From the NCBI RefSeq assembly GCF_000688515.1, contig NZ_JHZK01000016.1, forward strand, positions 21,384-85,383: DNA of 64,000 nucleotides. The letters are read 5' to 3'. The notes beneath the pieces were generated by a model, which was not told the origin of the DNA, did not search any database, and worked only from the letters and a program-made list of their open reading frames with translations. This document shows, in pieces, positions 35,544-47,435 of this stretch. The translations under genes and the position numbers were made by a program. Position 1 is the first letter of the stretch. Each line of letters begins with the position of its first letter. The DNA is from Afifella pfennigii DSM 17143. GTDB lineage: Bacteria; Pseudomonadota; Alphaproteobacteria; Rhizobiales; Afifellaceae.

Positions 35544-37148
35544 ATGATCTGCAAAACCACAATCCGGACGCTGGCGCTTGGCGTCAGCATGGCCGCGATG
35601 ATGGCCGGCGCGGCTTCGGCCAAGACGCTGGTCTATTGCTCGGAAGGCTCGCCGGAAGGCTTCGACCCGGCGCTCTACACGGCCGGCACGACCTTCGACG
35701 CCTCGTCGAAGCCGGTCTACAACCGGCTGGTGGAGTTCAAGCGCGGCACCACGGATGTCATTCCGGGGCTGGCCGAAAGCTGGGAGGTCTCCGATGACGG
35801 GCTGGAATACACCTTCAATCTGCGTCCGGGGGTGAAATTCCACACCACCGACTTCTTCACGCCGAGCCGCGAATTCAACGCCGACGACGTGATCTTCTCG
35901 TTCGAGCGCCAGCTGAGGGAGGACAATCCCTACCATTCCTACGTGGAGGGGGCGAGCTGGGAGTATTTCAACGGCATGTCGATGCCGGACCTCGTCGAAT
36001 CCATCGAGAAGGTCGACGATTTGACGGTGAAGTTCACGCTGACCCGGCCGGAAGCCCCCTTCATCGCCAATCTGGCGATGGATTTCGCCTCCATCTTCTC
36101 CAAGGAATACGCCGACCAGCTGCAAGATGCCGGCCAGCAGGCGCAGCTCAACCAGCAGCCGATCGGCACCGGCCCGTTCCAGTTCGTCGCCTATCAGCCC
36201 GACGCGGTGATCCGCTACCGGGCCTTCGCCGATTACTGGAACGGCAAGCAGCCAATCGACGATCTGGTCTTCGCCATCACCACCGACAACGCGGTGCGCC
36301 AGCAGAAGCTCCTGGCCAACGAATGCCAGGTGATGCCCTATCCCAACCCGGCGGACGTTGAGAGCCTGAAGGAAAATCCCGACATCAACGTGATGGAGCA
36401 GGAAGGCCTCAACGTGGGCTACCTCGCCTACAACACCAAGGTGGCGCCCTTCGACAACGCCAAGGTCCGCAAGGCGCTCAACATGGCCATCAACAAGCAG
36501 GCCATCCTGGACGCCGTCTTCCAGGGGGCCGGCCAGGCGGCGAAGAACCCGATCCCGCCGACCATGTGGTCCTATAACGAGGCCATCGAGGACGACCCCT
36601 ACGATCCGGACGCGGCCAAGGCGATGCTGGAGGAGGAAGGCGTCACCGACCTTTCCATGAAGATCTGGGCGATGCCCGTGCAGCGGCCCTACAACCCGAA
36701 TGCGCGCCGCATGGCCGAGCTCATCCAGTCGGACTTCGAGAAGGTCGGCGTTACTGCCGAGATCGTCTCCTACGAATGGGGCGAGTATCTGGAGCGCTCC
36801 AAGGCGGAGGACCGCGACGGCGCCGTCCTGCTCGGCTGGACGGGCGATAATGGCGATCCGGACAACTTCCTCGCCGTGCTTTTGGGCTGCGACGGCGTCG
36901 GCGGCTCCAACCGCGCGCAATGGTGCCACGAGCCGTTCGAGGAGCTGATCCAGGAAGCCAAGACCAAGGGCAGCCAGGAAGAGCGCGCCCCGCTCTACGA
37001 GGAGGCGCAGGCCGTCTTCAAGGAGCAGGCGCCCTGGGCGACGATCGCCCATTCGGTCGTCTTCATGCCGATGCGCCAGAACGTGACCGGCTATGTCATG
37101 GACCCGCTCGGCGGCCATTGGTTTGACGGCGTCGATATCGAAGAGTAA
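35544..37148 (+). CDS. Dipeptide-type ABC transporter substrate-binding protein
   Basis: A 534-residue periplasmic binding protein of family 5 (DppA/OppA type). A signal peptide covers about residues 1-26 (ASA), and the mature protein begins KTLVYCSEGSPEGFDPALYTAGTT, typical of DppA. RKALNMAINKQAILDAVFQGAGQAAKNPIPPTMW lies in the middle. A GGAG-type site precedes the ATG. It heads the dpp-like operon, with a strong hairpin (37163-37189) after it that would let it be made in excess over the membrane parts. Peptide, nickel or haem ligands are all possible for this family. Confidence 0.94.
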   Translation: MICKTTIRTLALGVSMAAMMAGAASAKTLVYCSEGSPEGFDPALYTAGTTFDASSKPVYNRLVEFKRGTTDVIPGLAESWEVSDDGLEYTFNLRPGVKFHTTDFFTPSREFNADDVIFSFERQLREDNPYHSYVEGASWEYFNGMSMPDLVESIEKVDDLTVKFTLTRPEAPFIANLAMDFASIFSKEYADQLQDAGQQAQLNQQPIGTGPFQFVAYQPDAVIRYRAFADYWNGKQPIDDLVFAITTDNAVRQQKLLANECQVMPYPNPADVESLKENPDINVMEQEGLNVGYLAYNTKVAPFDNAKVRKALNMAINKQAILDAVFQGAGQAAKNPIPPTMWSYNEAIEDDPYDPDAAKAMLEEEGVTDLSMKIWAMPVQRPYNPNARRMAELIQSDFEKVGVTAEIVSYEWGEYLERSKAEDRDGAVLLGWTGDNGDPDNFLAVLLGCDGVGGSNRAQWCHEPFEELIQEAKTKGSQEERAPLYEEAQAVFKEQAPWATIAHSVVFMPMRQNVTGYVMDPLGGHWFDGVDIEE

Positions 37149-37162
37149 GCGTAGAAAGCGAG

Positions 37163-37189
37163 CGGAGGGCGGCCTAGTGCCGCCCTCCG
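37163..37189 (+). terminator. Intercistronic hairpin after the binding-protein gene
   Basis: Perfect 11-base stem CGGAGGGCGGC/GCCGCCCTCCG with the five-base loop CTAGT, followed by TGCATTTG, too weak a T-run for full termination. Its place between the binding-protein and permease genes fits partial termination or 3' protection of the first mRNA segment. Confidence 0.75.
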
Positions 37190-37321
37190 TGCATTTGCGG
37201 GCCGCACCCTTTGCGCCCCGCCACGTCAGCCCTGCCACGGCAAGCACATGACACACAGCATTCCTGACCTCCGCCGGCCGGCATCGAAGGCACGGCCGCA
37301 CAAGACACGGCGGGGCTGACG

Positions 37322-38329
37322 ATGTTCCGCTTCGTCCTGCAGCGCATCAGCCTCTTGATCCCGACCTTCATCGGGGTCTCCATCGTGGCCTTCGCCTTCA
37401 TCCGGCTTCTGCCAGGCGATCCGATCCTGCTTCTGGCAGGCGAACGCGGCATGACCGCCGAGCGCTACGCCGAATTGCAACAGGTCTACGGCTACGACCG
37501 GCCGCTCCTGGTGCAGTATGGCGATTATCTGTGGGGCATCCTGCAGGGCGACCTCGGCACCTCCATCGTCACCAAGCGGCCGGTGCTGTCGGAGTTCATG
37601 ACGCTGTTCCCGGCGACGCTGGAACTCTCCTTCTGCGCCATCGTCTTTGCCGCCGCGCTCGGCATCCCGGCCGGCGTCTTCGCGGCGGTCAAGCGGGGCT
37701 CCTGGTTCGACCAGACGATCATGGGCACGGCGCTGGTGGGCTATTCCATGCCGATCTTCTGGTGGGGCCTGCTGCTCATCATCCTGTTCTCCGGCATTTT
37801 AGGCTGGACACCGGTCTCAGGGCGCATCTCGCTGCTCTACTATTTCCCGCAGCCGACCGGCTTCATGCTCATCGATTCCCTGCTTTCCGGGCAGGAGGGC
37901 GCCTTCAAGTCGGCGGTCAGCCATCTCATCCTGCCAGCGATCGTGCTCGGCACCATCCCGCTCGCCGTCATCGCCCGCCAGACGCGTTCGGCGATGCTGG
38001 AGGTGCTCGGCGAGGATTACGTGCGCACCGCCCGCGCCAAGGGCCTGCCGCCCCTGCGCGTCGTCGGCCTGCACGCGCTCAGAAACGCGCTCATCCCGGT
38101 CATCACCGTCATCGGCCTGCAGGTGGGCGTGCTTCTGGCCGGCGCCATCCTGACGGAGACGATCTTCTCCTGGCCGGGGGTCGGCAAGTGGATGGTGGAT
38201 TCGGTCTTCAAGCGCGATTACCCGGTCGTGCAGGGAGGCCTGCTCTTGATTGCCGGGCTCGTCATGGTGGTCAACCTCATCGTCGACCTCCTCTACGGCC
38301 TCATCAATCCGCGCATCCGGCACAATTGA
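37322..38329 (+). CDS. Dipeptide-type ABC transporter permease (DppB-like)
   Basis: A 335-residue inner-membrane protein. It begins MFRFVLQRISLLIPTFIGVSIVAFAFIRLLPGDPI, the typical DppB opening, has six hydrophobic segments, and the cytoplasmic loop VLGEDYVRTARAKGLPPLRVVGLHALRNALIPVITVIG that docks on the ATPases. It follows the binding-protein gene after 173 bases that hold the hairpin. Confidence 0.95.
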   Translation: MFRFVLQRISLLIPTFIGVSIVAFAFIRLLPGDPILLLAGERGMTAERYAELQQVYGYDRPLLVQYGDYLWGILQGDLGTSIVTKRPVLSEFMTLFPATLELSFCAIVFAAALGIPAGVFAAVKRGSWFDQTIMGTALVGYSMPIFWWGLLLIILFSGILGWTPVSGRISLLYYFPQPTGFMLIDSLLSGQEGAFKSAVSHLILPAIVLGTIPLAVIARQTRSAMLEVLGEDYVRTARAKGLPPLRVVGLHALRNALIPVITVIGLQVGVLLAGAILTETIFSWPGVGKWMVDSVFKRDYPVVQGGLLLIAGLVMVVNLIVDLLYGLINPRIRHN

Positions 38330-38336
38330 GGCGACG

Positions 38337-39281
38337 ATGGTCCATACCGAAGAACTCAACGTCATCGACGACGCGGAAGCGGCCAAGAAGCGGGCGCTCA
38401 AATCCGGCTGGAGCGCCAGACGCGCCATGCTGGCGGAATTCTGGTTCTATTTCTCCGAGAACAAGGGCGCCGTCATCGGCCTCGTCGTCTTCGTCGCGCT
38501 CGTCCTCGTCGCCCTCTTCGCGCCGCTCTTGGCCCCGCACAGCCCCACCATCCAGAACCGCGACGCGCTGCTTCTGCCGCCCTTCTGGCAGGAGGGCGGC
38601 AATGCGGCCTATATCCTCGGCACCGACGCGGTCGGCCGGGACATGCTCTCGCGCCTCATCTACGGCTCGCGCTTTTCGCTGTTCATCGGCGTCATCGTCG
38701 TCTCCGTGGCGCTGACCGGCGGCATCCTCATCGGCCTCATCGCCGGCTTCTTCCGCGGCTGGGTCGATATCGTCATCATGCGGGTGATGGACGTCATCCT
38801 CGCCTTTCCCTCGCTGCTACTCGCCCTCGTCCTCGTCGCCATCCTCGGCCCCGGCCTCGTCAATGCGATGATCGCGATTGCCCTCGTCCTGCAGCCGCAT
38901 TTCGTGCGCCTGACACGGGCCTCCGTGCTCAGCGAGAAATCCAAAGACTATGTGGTCTCCGCGCGCGTCGCCGGGGCCGGGCCCGTGCGTCTGATGGTCA
39001 AGACCATCCTGCCCAACTGCCTCGCCCCGCTCATCGTGCAGGCGACGCTCTCCTTCTCCACCGCCATCCTCGACGCGGCCGCGCTCGGCTTCCTGGGGAT
39101 GGGGGCGCAGCCGCCGACGCCGGAATGGGGCACCATGCTGGCGGAGGCGCGCGAGTTCATCTTGCGGGCCTGGTGGGTCGTCACCTTCCCCGGCCTTGCC
39201 ATCCTCGTCACGGTGCTCGCCATCAACCTCGTCGGCGACGGGCTGCGCGACGCGCTCGATCCGAAGCTGAAGCGGAGCTGA
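38337..39281 (+). CDS. Dipeptide-type ABC transporter permease (DppC-like)
   Basis: A 314-residue inner-membrane protein with an N-terminal cytoplasmic tail, FWFYFSENKGAVIGLVVFVALVLVALFAP, then GTDAVGRDMLSRLIYGSRFSLFIG, and the docking loop KDYVVSARVAGAGPVRLMVKTILPNCLAPLIV, all diagnostic of DppC. It starts eight bases after dppB ends. The usual next genes (dppD, dppF) are displaced by about 1.4 kb. Confidence 0.95.
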   Translation: MVHTEELNVIDDAEAAKKRALKSGWSARRAMLAEFWFYFSENKGAVIGLVVFVALVLVALFAPLLAPHSPTIQNRDALLLPPFWQEGGNAAYILGTDAVGRDMLSRLIYGSRFSLFIGVIVVSVALTGGILIGLIAGFFRGWVDIVIMRVMDVILAFPSLLLALVLVAILGPGLVNAMIAIALVLQPHFVRLTRASVLSEKSKDYVVSARVAGAGPVRLMVKTILPNCLAPLIVQATLSFSTAILDAAALGFLGMGAQPPTPEWGTMLAEAREFILRAWWVVTFPGLAILVTVLAINLVGDGLRDALDPKLKRS

Positions 39282-39293
39282 GGGAGGACAGTA

Positions 39294-39368
39294 ATGGCCC
39301 ACGTCTTTTCAGCCGACACAAAAGAAACGGCGCCGCCGCCGCTTCGCTACACGACGGCGTTACGTTAA
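39294..39368 (+). other. Short open frame with strong ribosome site, possible gene remnant
   Basis: Immediately after dppC, GGAGGACAGTA precedes an ATG that opens only 24 codons (MAHVFSADTKETAPPPLRY...) before a stop. The strong site with so short a frame could be a leftover of an original operon gene whose body was lost when the following genes came in, or a leader peptide. It could also be chance. I do not claim it is a gene. Confidence 0.3.
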
Positions 39369-39399
39369 CCTTCTCTCGGGGACAGAAGGAGAGGCGCCA

Positions 39400-39816
39400 A
39401 TGATAAAGTATTTTCTAAAGGCAATACTAGCGTCGGCGATGATGGCCGCCGGCACGGCTCCGAGCCTTGCCGACAGCTGCTGGGACCACAACGGCTCGCT
39501 GCTGCGCCTGAAAGCCAGCGGCAACCAGCGCTGGCTCTACTACGAGCGGCCGCGCGCCACGCTGCGCCAGGCGGGCGTTGGCCCCGGCACGCTTCTCTTC
39601 GACGGGCGCAAGGTCGGCAACCGCTACGAGGGCAACATCCGCCGCTTCTCGCGCTTCTGTCCGGGCGAGCCGCTCGTCTATTGGGTCGAAGGCCCGGTGC
39701 GCTCCGACCAGCTGCAGGTGACGCTCTTCGGCAGCTACGAGGTGCATGAAAGGTGCCAGCCGACGGGCAGCATGGCCTCCGACCGGCTGGTCTTCACCTA
39801 TTCGCACCAGTGCTGA
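39400..39816 (+). CDS. Small exported protein of unknown function
   Basis: A 138-residue protein with a signal peptide (about 1-24, ending LADS) and a mature domain holding four Cys (C27, C87, C119, C138 roughly), suited to two disulfides. Contains NRYEGNIRRFSRFCPGEPLVYWVEGPV. No family recognised. The start has AGAAGGAGAGG a few bases upstream. It interrupts the dpp-like operon between dppC and dppD. Confidence 0.7.
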   Translation: MIKYFLKAILASAMMAAGTAPSLADSCWDHNGSLLRLKASGNQRWLYYERPRATLRQAGVGPGTLLFDGRKVGNRYEGNIRRFSRFCPGEPLVYWVEGPVRSDQLQVTLFGSYEVHERCQPTGSMASDRLVFTYSHQC

Positions 39817-39831
39817 GGGAACAGGAGAGCG

Positions 39832-40464
39832 ATGGAAGTCGAACTCCTGATCGGTCCCGCCATCGTTGCAGCATTCATCTCGGCGCTTGTCACAATAGTC
39901 AGTTGGATCGTCAGCAACAGGCGTGAAAGACGACTTGAAGCCGAGCGCAGGGCAGAACGCGTCCGTGATGTACAGTCGGCGCTCCTCGCGGACATCCGCA
40001 GCTATCGTCACCGGTATTTCGACACGGACCTCGACGCACATCTCGCGAAAGTCGTTGGGCAGATGCAGGCGGCAACCCAGGAGCAACCGTTCACGCCGTT
40101 CGTGCCGCGGGAGAACCGAAGCCTTGTCTGGGCCTCCGTGGCACGAGATGTCCACATCCTGCCGATCGGCGTTATCGATCCGGTAGTGCTTTTCTTCAGT
40201 CAGATCGAAACGATCAGCGCCTTGATAGAAGACCTCCGCAGCGATCGTTACTGGTCGCTCGACGCACCCCGCCGCGAGGCGATGTACCGAGACTATATCT
40301 TACTCAGGAAATATTCCGTCCAGCTCGCAGAAGACGCCGAACGGGCGTTGCTCGCGGCTCTCGGCGTGCCGCCTTCTAGTAGCTCGGTGCCGGCCCCGTC
40401 GGACCCGAAATCGGCTTCGGAGGAGGCGGCGGCTTCGGTCGAGGAGAAAGATGCCCGGACATGA
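39832..40464 (+). CDS. Membrane-anchored hypothetical protein, lower GC than neighbours
   Basis: A 210-residue protein: an N-terminal membrane helix (about 5-27), a basic coiled stretch (ERRLEAERRAERVRDVQSALLADI), a globular middle with FVPRENRSLVWASVARDVHILPIGVIDPVVLFFSQIETISALIEDL, and a Ser/Pro/Glu tail. I do not recognise a named family. A hand count of the first 120 bases from 39841 gives 68 G+C, against about two thirds in the permease genes, which suggests transfer from elsewhere. It lies 15 bases after the preceding gene and before dppD. Confidence 0.68.
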   Translation: MEVELLIGPAIVAAFISALVTIVSWIVSNRRERRLEAERRAERVRDVQSALLADIRSYRHRYFDTDLDAHLAKVVGQMQAATQEQPFTPFVPRENRSLVWASVARDVHILPIGVIDPVVLFFSQIETISALIEDLRSDRYWSLDAPRREAMYRDYILLRKYSVQLAEDAERALLAALGVPPSSSSVPAPSDPKSASEEAAASVEEKDART

Positions 40465-40672
40465 ATCAATCCTACTATCACGATCTTGTTTGGAACAGGC
40501 CGATCGTCGAAAACTGCGCGCTTTCCGACCAATCCGCAGGTGCTTCGCCGATGCCTAGTAGCCGGGCTTCGGACCGTCGGTCTCCGGCAATGCCGGCCTG
40601 GGCTTGTCCTGTTCCTGCCCCATATGCGGAAAATAATTCGCAGCCCTTCCGTTTTCAACGCTTGGCCTCTTG

Positions 40673-42729
<2,057 letters not shown>

Positions 42730-42749
42730 AGCGCGTCAGGCGAGGCCGC

Positions 42750-43574
42750 TCAGCTGCTCGGCGGCTCGGGACGCGGGATGGGGCCGAACGTGTCCGGCTC
42801 CTCTTCCTCCGACGCGGGTTCCTCCAGCTCGATGGTGCCCTGCAACACGCCGTCGAGATCGCGCAGAAACTCCCTGATGCGGCGGGCGTTCTGGCCGAAA
42901 TCGTGGCGGCCGATGCGCGAGGCGGAGCGCATGTCGACGATGGCGCCGTCGATGGTGGGGGCAACGCGGATCACCACATCGTCGGCAAAGGCGAAGAGCA
43001 GCGTCTTGGCGACCGCCTCGATGGAGCCGATCCCCTCGCCGGCTGTCGGCGTCAGGCTTTCCTCGATACGCCAGCCGCGATCCTTCACCAGCAGCTCGGC
43101 AGCGGAGAAGACCCGCTCGGTCGGCAGGGGATAAAAGCGCGCCGCCAACCCGGGATAGCCGGCAAGCTGAAGCTGCATCTCTTCCGGCGTCATCTGCGCA
43201 TGGGTGAAGGTATAAAAGCGCGGCGGGTCTTCCAGATCGGTGCTGATGTCGTTGAGCTGCGGATAGGCGAAGAGGGCGACCATCGCCATAGCGAAGAGGA
43301 CCAGCGCCGGGGCGGCGAAGAGGAAGCCGGCGAAAGCCTGGCCGGCGCCCTCATCGCCGGTCGACCAGATGCGCAAAAGCGCGAAGGCCGCCAGCGCCAG
43401 GGCAATCAGCGCCAGCGCGTAGCCGAGCGCCACGGCCGGCACCACCGCCTCGGCCGGCACCAGGGCGAAGCGATGGCCGAGGCCGGCGAGCACCAGCACC
43501 GGCAGCGACACGACGCCGAAGCGCCGCGCCCAACGCGCCGAGCGCGACCGGTGCTGGGGAATGCGCGCCGCCAT
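42750..43574 (-). CDS. DUF1499-domain membrane protein
   Basis: A 274-residue protein with three or four membrane segments in the first 115 residues ([44 protein letters not shown] and later) and a DUF1499 domain in the second half, with [21 protein letters not shown] and [38 protein letters not shown], the hallmark of the family. Function unknown. A Pro/Glu-rich tail ends the protein. Convergent with dppF; lies 16 bases downstream of the acyl-CoA synthetase gene. Confidence 0.85.
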   Translation of the reverse strand: MAARIPQHRSRSARWARRFGVVSLPVLVLAGLGHRFALVPAEAVVPAVALGYALALIALALAAFALLRIWSTGDEGAGQAFAGFLFAAPALVLFAMAMVALFAYPQLNDISTDLEDPPRFYTFTHAQMTPEEMQLQLAGYPGLAARFYPLPTERVFSAAELLVKDRGWRIEESLTPTAGEGIGSIEAVAKTLLFAFADDVVIRVAPTIDGAIVDMRSASRIGRHDFGQNARRIREFLRDLDGVLQGTIELEEPASEEEEPDTFGPIPRPEPPSS

Positions 43575-43590
43575 CGGCTAGGGCCCAAGC

Positions 43591-45216
43591 TCAGGCATTC
43601 GCCGCAGAGCGATCGCGAAAGCGCTCGCGCAGCGCCGTCTTCTGGATCTTGCCGGTGGCGGTGTGCGGAATTTCGTCAACGAAGGCCACGTCGTCGGGAA
43701 CGGCCCACTTGGCCACCTTGCCGGCCATGAAGTCAAGCAGCTCCTCCTTCGTCAGCGCGGCGCCGGCCTTGGCGACGACGACGAGGAGAGGCCGCTCGCC
43801 CCATTTCTCGTCGGCGACGCCGATCACCGCCGCCTCGGCGACGGCGGGATGGCCGACGGCGACGTTCTCCAATTCGATGGAGGAAATCCATTCCCCGCCC
43901 GACTTGATGACGTCCTTGGAGCGGTCGGTGATCTGCATATAGCCGTAACGGTCGATATGGGCGACGTCGCCGGTATCGAAGAAGCCTTCCTCGTCGAGAA
44001 GTGCGCCCCCCTCGCCCTTGAAATAGGCGCGCGCGACGGCCGGCCCGCGCACCTTGAGGCGCCCGAAGGTCTTGCCGTCCCAGGGAAGCGGGGCATCCAT
44101 GTCGTCGGCGATCTTCATCTCCACGGTGAAGGGGGGATGGCCCTGCTTTTCCTGGATGTTAAGCCGCTCCTCGCCGGTGAGGCCGGCATATTCCGGCTTC
44201 AGCGTGCACAGCGTGCCGAGGGGGCTCGTCTCCGTCATCCCCCAGGCATGGATGACCTCCACCTCGTATTCCCGCTGGAACGTCTCGATCATGGCGCGCG
44301 GACAGGCCGAACCGCCGATGACGACGCGCTGAAGATGCGGCAGCCTGGCGCCGGTCTCCTCAAGATAGGCCAGCAGCATCATCCACACCGTCGGCACCGC
44401 CGCCGTCACCGTCACCCTCTCAGAATCGAGAAGCTCGTAGATGGAGGCGCCGTCCATCTTCGGGCCGGGCATCACCATCGCCGCGCCCGCCATCGGCGCG
44501 CCATAGCAAATCGACCAGCAATTGGCGTGGAACATCGGCACGACCGGCATCACCCGATCGCGGCTGGAGAGCCCCAGCATGTCCGGCTGGTTGGCGACGA
44601 GGGCGTGCAGGACGTTGGAGCGGTGCGAATAGACGACGCCCTTCGGCACCCCGGTGGTGCCGGAGGTGTAGCACATGCCGGCGGCGCAGTTCTCGTCGAA
44701 GCTCTCCCAGGCGAAGTCGCCATCGGCCTCAGCCAGCCAGTCCTCGTAGGCGATGAGCTCGATCTCGGCTTCCGGCAGATGCGCCGCATCGGTCAAAACG
44801 ATCACCTTCTTCAGGCTCGGCATGGAATCCTTCAGCTTCTCCACCAGCGGCACGAAGCTGATATCGGTGAAGAGGATGCGATCCTCGGCGTGGTTGACGA
44901 TATAGACGAGCTGCTCGGCGAAGAGGCGCGGATTGACGGTGTGGCAGACGGCGCCGATGCCGAGGATGCCGTACCAGACCTCCAGATGGCGCGCCGTGTT
45001 CCAGGCCAGGGTCGCCACGCGGTCGCCGCGGCGGATGCCTTCCCCCTGCAGACGCTGTGAGACCTTCAGCGCGCGCTCGCGCAGGGCGCGATAGGTGGTG
45101 CGGTCGATGCCGCCCTCCACCAGGCGCGAGACGACCTCGCGCTCGCCGTGATAGGTCGCCGCGTGGTCAAGAATACGGTGACAGTTCAGGGGCCAATCCT
45201 GCATCAGGCCATGCAT
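43591..45216 (-). CDS. Fatty-acid/acyl-CoA synthetase, AMP-forming
   Basis: A 541-residue acyl-activating enzyme. Seen are the P-loop [16 protein letters not shown], the [12 protein letters not shown] motif, [36 protein letters not shown] (hinge and catalytic A10 area nearby) and [15 protein letters not shown] at the end with the catalytic Lys. The sequence resembles medium/long-chain acyl-CoA synthetases of the AlkK group. The ATG at 45216 follows a strong AAGGAGGAACG site; an upstream start would add 22 basic residues. Confidence 0.92.
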   Translation of the reverse strand: MHGLMQDWPLNCHRILDHAATYHGEREVVSRLVEGGIDRTTYRALRERALKVSQRLQGEGIRRGDRVATLAWNTARHLEVWYGILGIGAVCHTVNPRLFAEQLVYIVNHAEDRILFTDISFVPLVEKLKDSMPSLKKVIVLTDAAHLPEAEIELIAYEDWLAEADGDFAWESFDENCAAGMCYTSGTTGVPKGVVYSHRSNVLHALVANQPDMLGLSSRDRVMPVVPMFHANCWSICYGAPMAGAAMVMPGPKMDGASIYELLDSERVTVTAAVPTVWMMLLAYLEETGARLPHLQRVVIGGSACPRAMIETFQREYEVEVIHAWGMTETSPLGTLCTLKPEYAGLTGEERLNIQEKQGHPPFTVEMKIADDMDAPLPWDGKTFGRLKVRGPAVARAYFKGEGGALLDEEGFFDTGDVAHIDRYGYMQITDRSKDVIKSGGEWISSIELENVAVGHPAVAEAAVIGVADEKWGERPLLVVVAKAGAALTKEELLDFMAGKVAKWAVPDDVAFVDEIPHTATGKIQKTALRERFRDRSAANA

Positions 45217-45385
45217 TCGTTCCTCCTTGCGCCGGCCGGGGCGCCTTCCGGGCGCCTTCCGAGCGTTGATCGCCTTCATCATGTCGGCAACATTCGCTTT
45301 CTAGCATGGCGCCAATTGTCCATAAGGACGGAAAAAGCCGCAATCCGGCCGAACTCTTTCCCAATCTCAGCGTTAGGGGAACGTC

Positions 45386-45853
45386 ATGGCTGAGCAACGG
45401 ACATCCGGTAACGAGGCTGGTCGCGGCAGCGACGAGCGCGCCGAGCGTTTCTCGCTTCCGCAATTGGAGTTTGAGATGGCGCTCGACATGGCCGATGGCG
45501 ACGAGGCGACGTGGATCGACCTCGTCCGCCAGGCGGCCGAACTGGCGGGCGGGGATCTGCTCTTCGTCCTGCCAAGCTTCGGCGCCGACGGCGAGGTGCG
45601 CGAAAAGGCGATGGTGCGCCTTAAGGACGAGGATCGCGACCTGCTCATCTTCGTCGGCCGCGAGGCGAACAGCTTTTCCTACGAGGGCGAGGATGCCATC
45701 GGCGAGGAGCTGAAAGCCTTCGCCCGCGCCTCCATCGACGTTCTGGAGATGATGCAGGCCGATGAGGAAATCCTGGCGCCGGGCGAAGAGGACCGGGGCG
45801 AGGACGACAATGCCGGCGACGACAATGCCGGCCAGGACAGAAAGCCTGCGTAA
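45386..45853 (+). CDS. Hypothetical acidic protein
   Basis: A 155-residue acidic protein: a polar N-terminus, a compact alpha/beta-looking middle (about 25-125, with FSLPQLEFEMALDMADGDEATWIDLVRQAAELAGGDLLFVLPSFG), and an Asp/Glu-rich tail with repeated AGDDNAG. No signal peptide or membrane segment and no family recognised. The ATG follows AGGGGAACGTC. Divergent from the acyl-CoA synthetase gene. Confidence 0.7.
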   Translation: MAEQRTSGNEAGRGSDERAERFSLPQLEFEMALDMADGDEATWIDLVRQAAELAGGDLLFVLPSFGADGEVREKAMVRLKDEDRDLLIFVGREANSFSYEGEDAIGEELKAFARASIDVLEMMQADEEILAPGEEDRGEDDNAGDDNAGQDRKPA

Positions 45854-45947
45854 CTAGGCCGCGGGACATGCCCTGAAGCAGCCGTTAAGCGGTTATTAAA
45901 TAAAGTTCTCCAGAGTTGGAAGAAGCCGCACTACGCGGGATGGAACC

Positions 45948-46100
45948 ATGGCGCACGAGCGTAAAGAATCGCCCTTTCAATCGCAGCACCACGACCGCCT
46001 CGTCGGCGAGCGCCTGCGTGAGCGTTACGAGCAGATCGGCATTCCGGCGGTCAAGGCCGCCGCGGCCCTGAAGGCGGCCCGCCCCAGCAAGAAGACCTGA
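45948..46100 (+). CDS. Small conserved-looking basic protein, 50 residues
   Basis: A short frame, ATG at 45948 to TGA at 46100. It reads MAHERKESPFQSQHHDRLVG... then a helical, Arg/Lys-rich part (ERLRERYEQIGIPAVKAAAALKAARPSKKT). The codon use matches the neighbouring genes, with GC at third positions. Weak ribosome site. Function unknown. It follows the acidic protein gene by 94 bases. Confidence 0.6.
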   Translation: MAHERKESPFQSQHHDRLVGERLRERYEQIGIPAVKAAAALKAARPSKKT

Positions 46101-46149
46101 GCGCGACGCCGGCCGCCCTTAGAAGCGTGTCATCAAGGCGTGACGCGCT

Positions 46150-47352
46150 CTAAGCGAGCCAGCGCTGCAGCCTGTCCAGACCTTCGGTAATCGCCTCCTG
46201 CGCCCCGGCGAAGGAGAAGCGCATCGTCGTGTGCCCGCGCTCGCGGTCGAAATCGGCGCCGGGCGTCGCGGCGATGCCCGCCTCTTCCAGCATGCGCCCC
46301 GCGAAGGCGGTGGAATCGTTGGTGAAGCGCGCCACGGAGGCATAGAGGTAGAAGGCCCCGTCGACGGGGGGAATCTCCTCAAGCCCCATTGCCGGCATGC
46401 GCTGAAGCATCAGCTCCCGGTTGCGCCGATAGCCCTCCTTCACCGCCTCCAGCTCCTCGCCGCAATCGAAGGCGGCGAGGGCGGCGCGCTGGGAAAGTTC
46501 CGGCACCGAGATATAGAGCGACTGGGCGATGCGCTCCAGCGGACGCACCATCGCCTCCGGCACCACCATCCAGCCGACGCGCCAGCCGGTCATGCAGTAA
46601 TATTTGGAGAAGGAGTTTATGACAAAGGCCTCTTGGGAGAAGGCGAGCGCCGTCTCCGCCCGGCCTTCGAAGACGAGGCCGTGATAGATCTCGTCGGAGA
46701 TGAAGCGGATGCCGAGCTCGGCCGCGGTCTCGATCAGCGCCTGCAGATCTTCCGGCCGGGTCAGCGTGCCGGTGGGATTGGCCGGGCTGGCGATGAGAAC
46801 GCCGTCAAGCGGCCTGCGCGCGTGCGCGGCGCGCAGATGCTCGGCCGTCAGCACCCAGCGCGTCTCCGGCCCGACCGGGATCTCCACCGCCTCAAGACCG
46901 AGGACGGCGAGGATGTTGCGATAGGCCGGATAGGCGGGCGCGGCCATGGCGATGCGCGCGCCGGCATCGAAGGCTCCGAGGAAGGCGAGGCTGAAGCCGG
47001 CGGAGGAGCCGGTCGTCACCACCACGCGCTCCGGTGCGACATCGACGCCATAGGCCTCGCCGTAATGGCGGGCGATGCGCTGGCGCAGGGCGCCGATGCC
47101 GAGCGCCTCCGTATAGCCGAGCCGGCCGTCATGAAGGCCGGCGCGCGCCGCCTCCAGCACCGCCTTGGGCGCCGGCGCGCCGGGCTGGCCGACCTCCATA
47201 TGCACGATGGAGCGGCCCGCCGCCTCCAGCTTCGCCGCCGCGGCCAGAACGTCCATGGCGAGAAAGGGCTCCACCGCGCTGCGCCGCGAGGCCCCGCCGG
47301 AAGCGGCGGCAGAGCTCGCCGGCTTCCGCCTTGCGTCATGTGCACGCCACAT
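46150..47352 (-). CDS. Class I/II PLP-dependent aminotransferase
   Basis: A 400-residue fold-type I aminotransferase. PLP is bound by K250 in NSFSKYYCMTGWRVGWMV; N192 (SPANPTG), D220 (FISDEIYHG) and R258 are the usual cofactor contacts. The closest groups are aspartate/tyrosine/aromatic aminotransferases of the AAT I family; substrate not decided. The first 25 residues are Ala/Arg-rich, so a later start (MDVLAAAAKLE) is possible. Divergent from the M48 protease gene with about 80 bases between. Confidence 0.9.
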   Translation of the reverse strand: MWRAHDARRKPASSAAASGGASRRSAVEPFLAMDVLAAAAKLEAAGRSIVHMEVGQPGAPAPKAVLEAARAGLHDGRLGYTEALGIGALRQRIARHYGEAYGVDVAPERVVVTTGSSAGFSLAFLGAFDAGARIAMAAPAYPAYRNILAVLGLEAVEIPVGPETRWVLTAEHLRAAHARRPLDGVLIASPANPTGTLTRPEDLQALIETAAELGIRFISDEIYHGLVFEGRAETALAFSQEAFVINSFSKYYCMTGWRVGWMVVPEAMVRPLERIAQSLYISVPELSQRAALAAFDCGEELEAVKEGYRRNRELMLQRMPAMGLEEIPPVDGAFYLYASVARFTNDSTAFAGRMLEEAGIAATPGADFDRERGHTTMRFSFAGAQEAITEGLDRLQRWLA

Positions 47353-47435
47353 TGTTTGTCCTTTGTCTCACGATAGATGGCCGCCGCGGCTTGACGGAGC
47401 CGCCGCGTTGAAGTTCCTAGCGTGAAGCTCCACCG

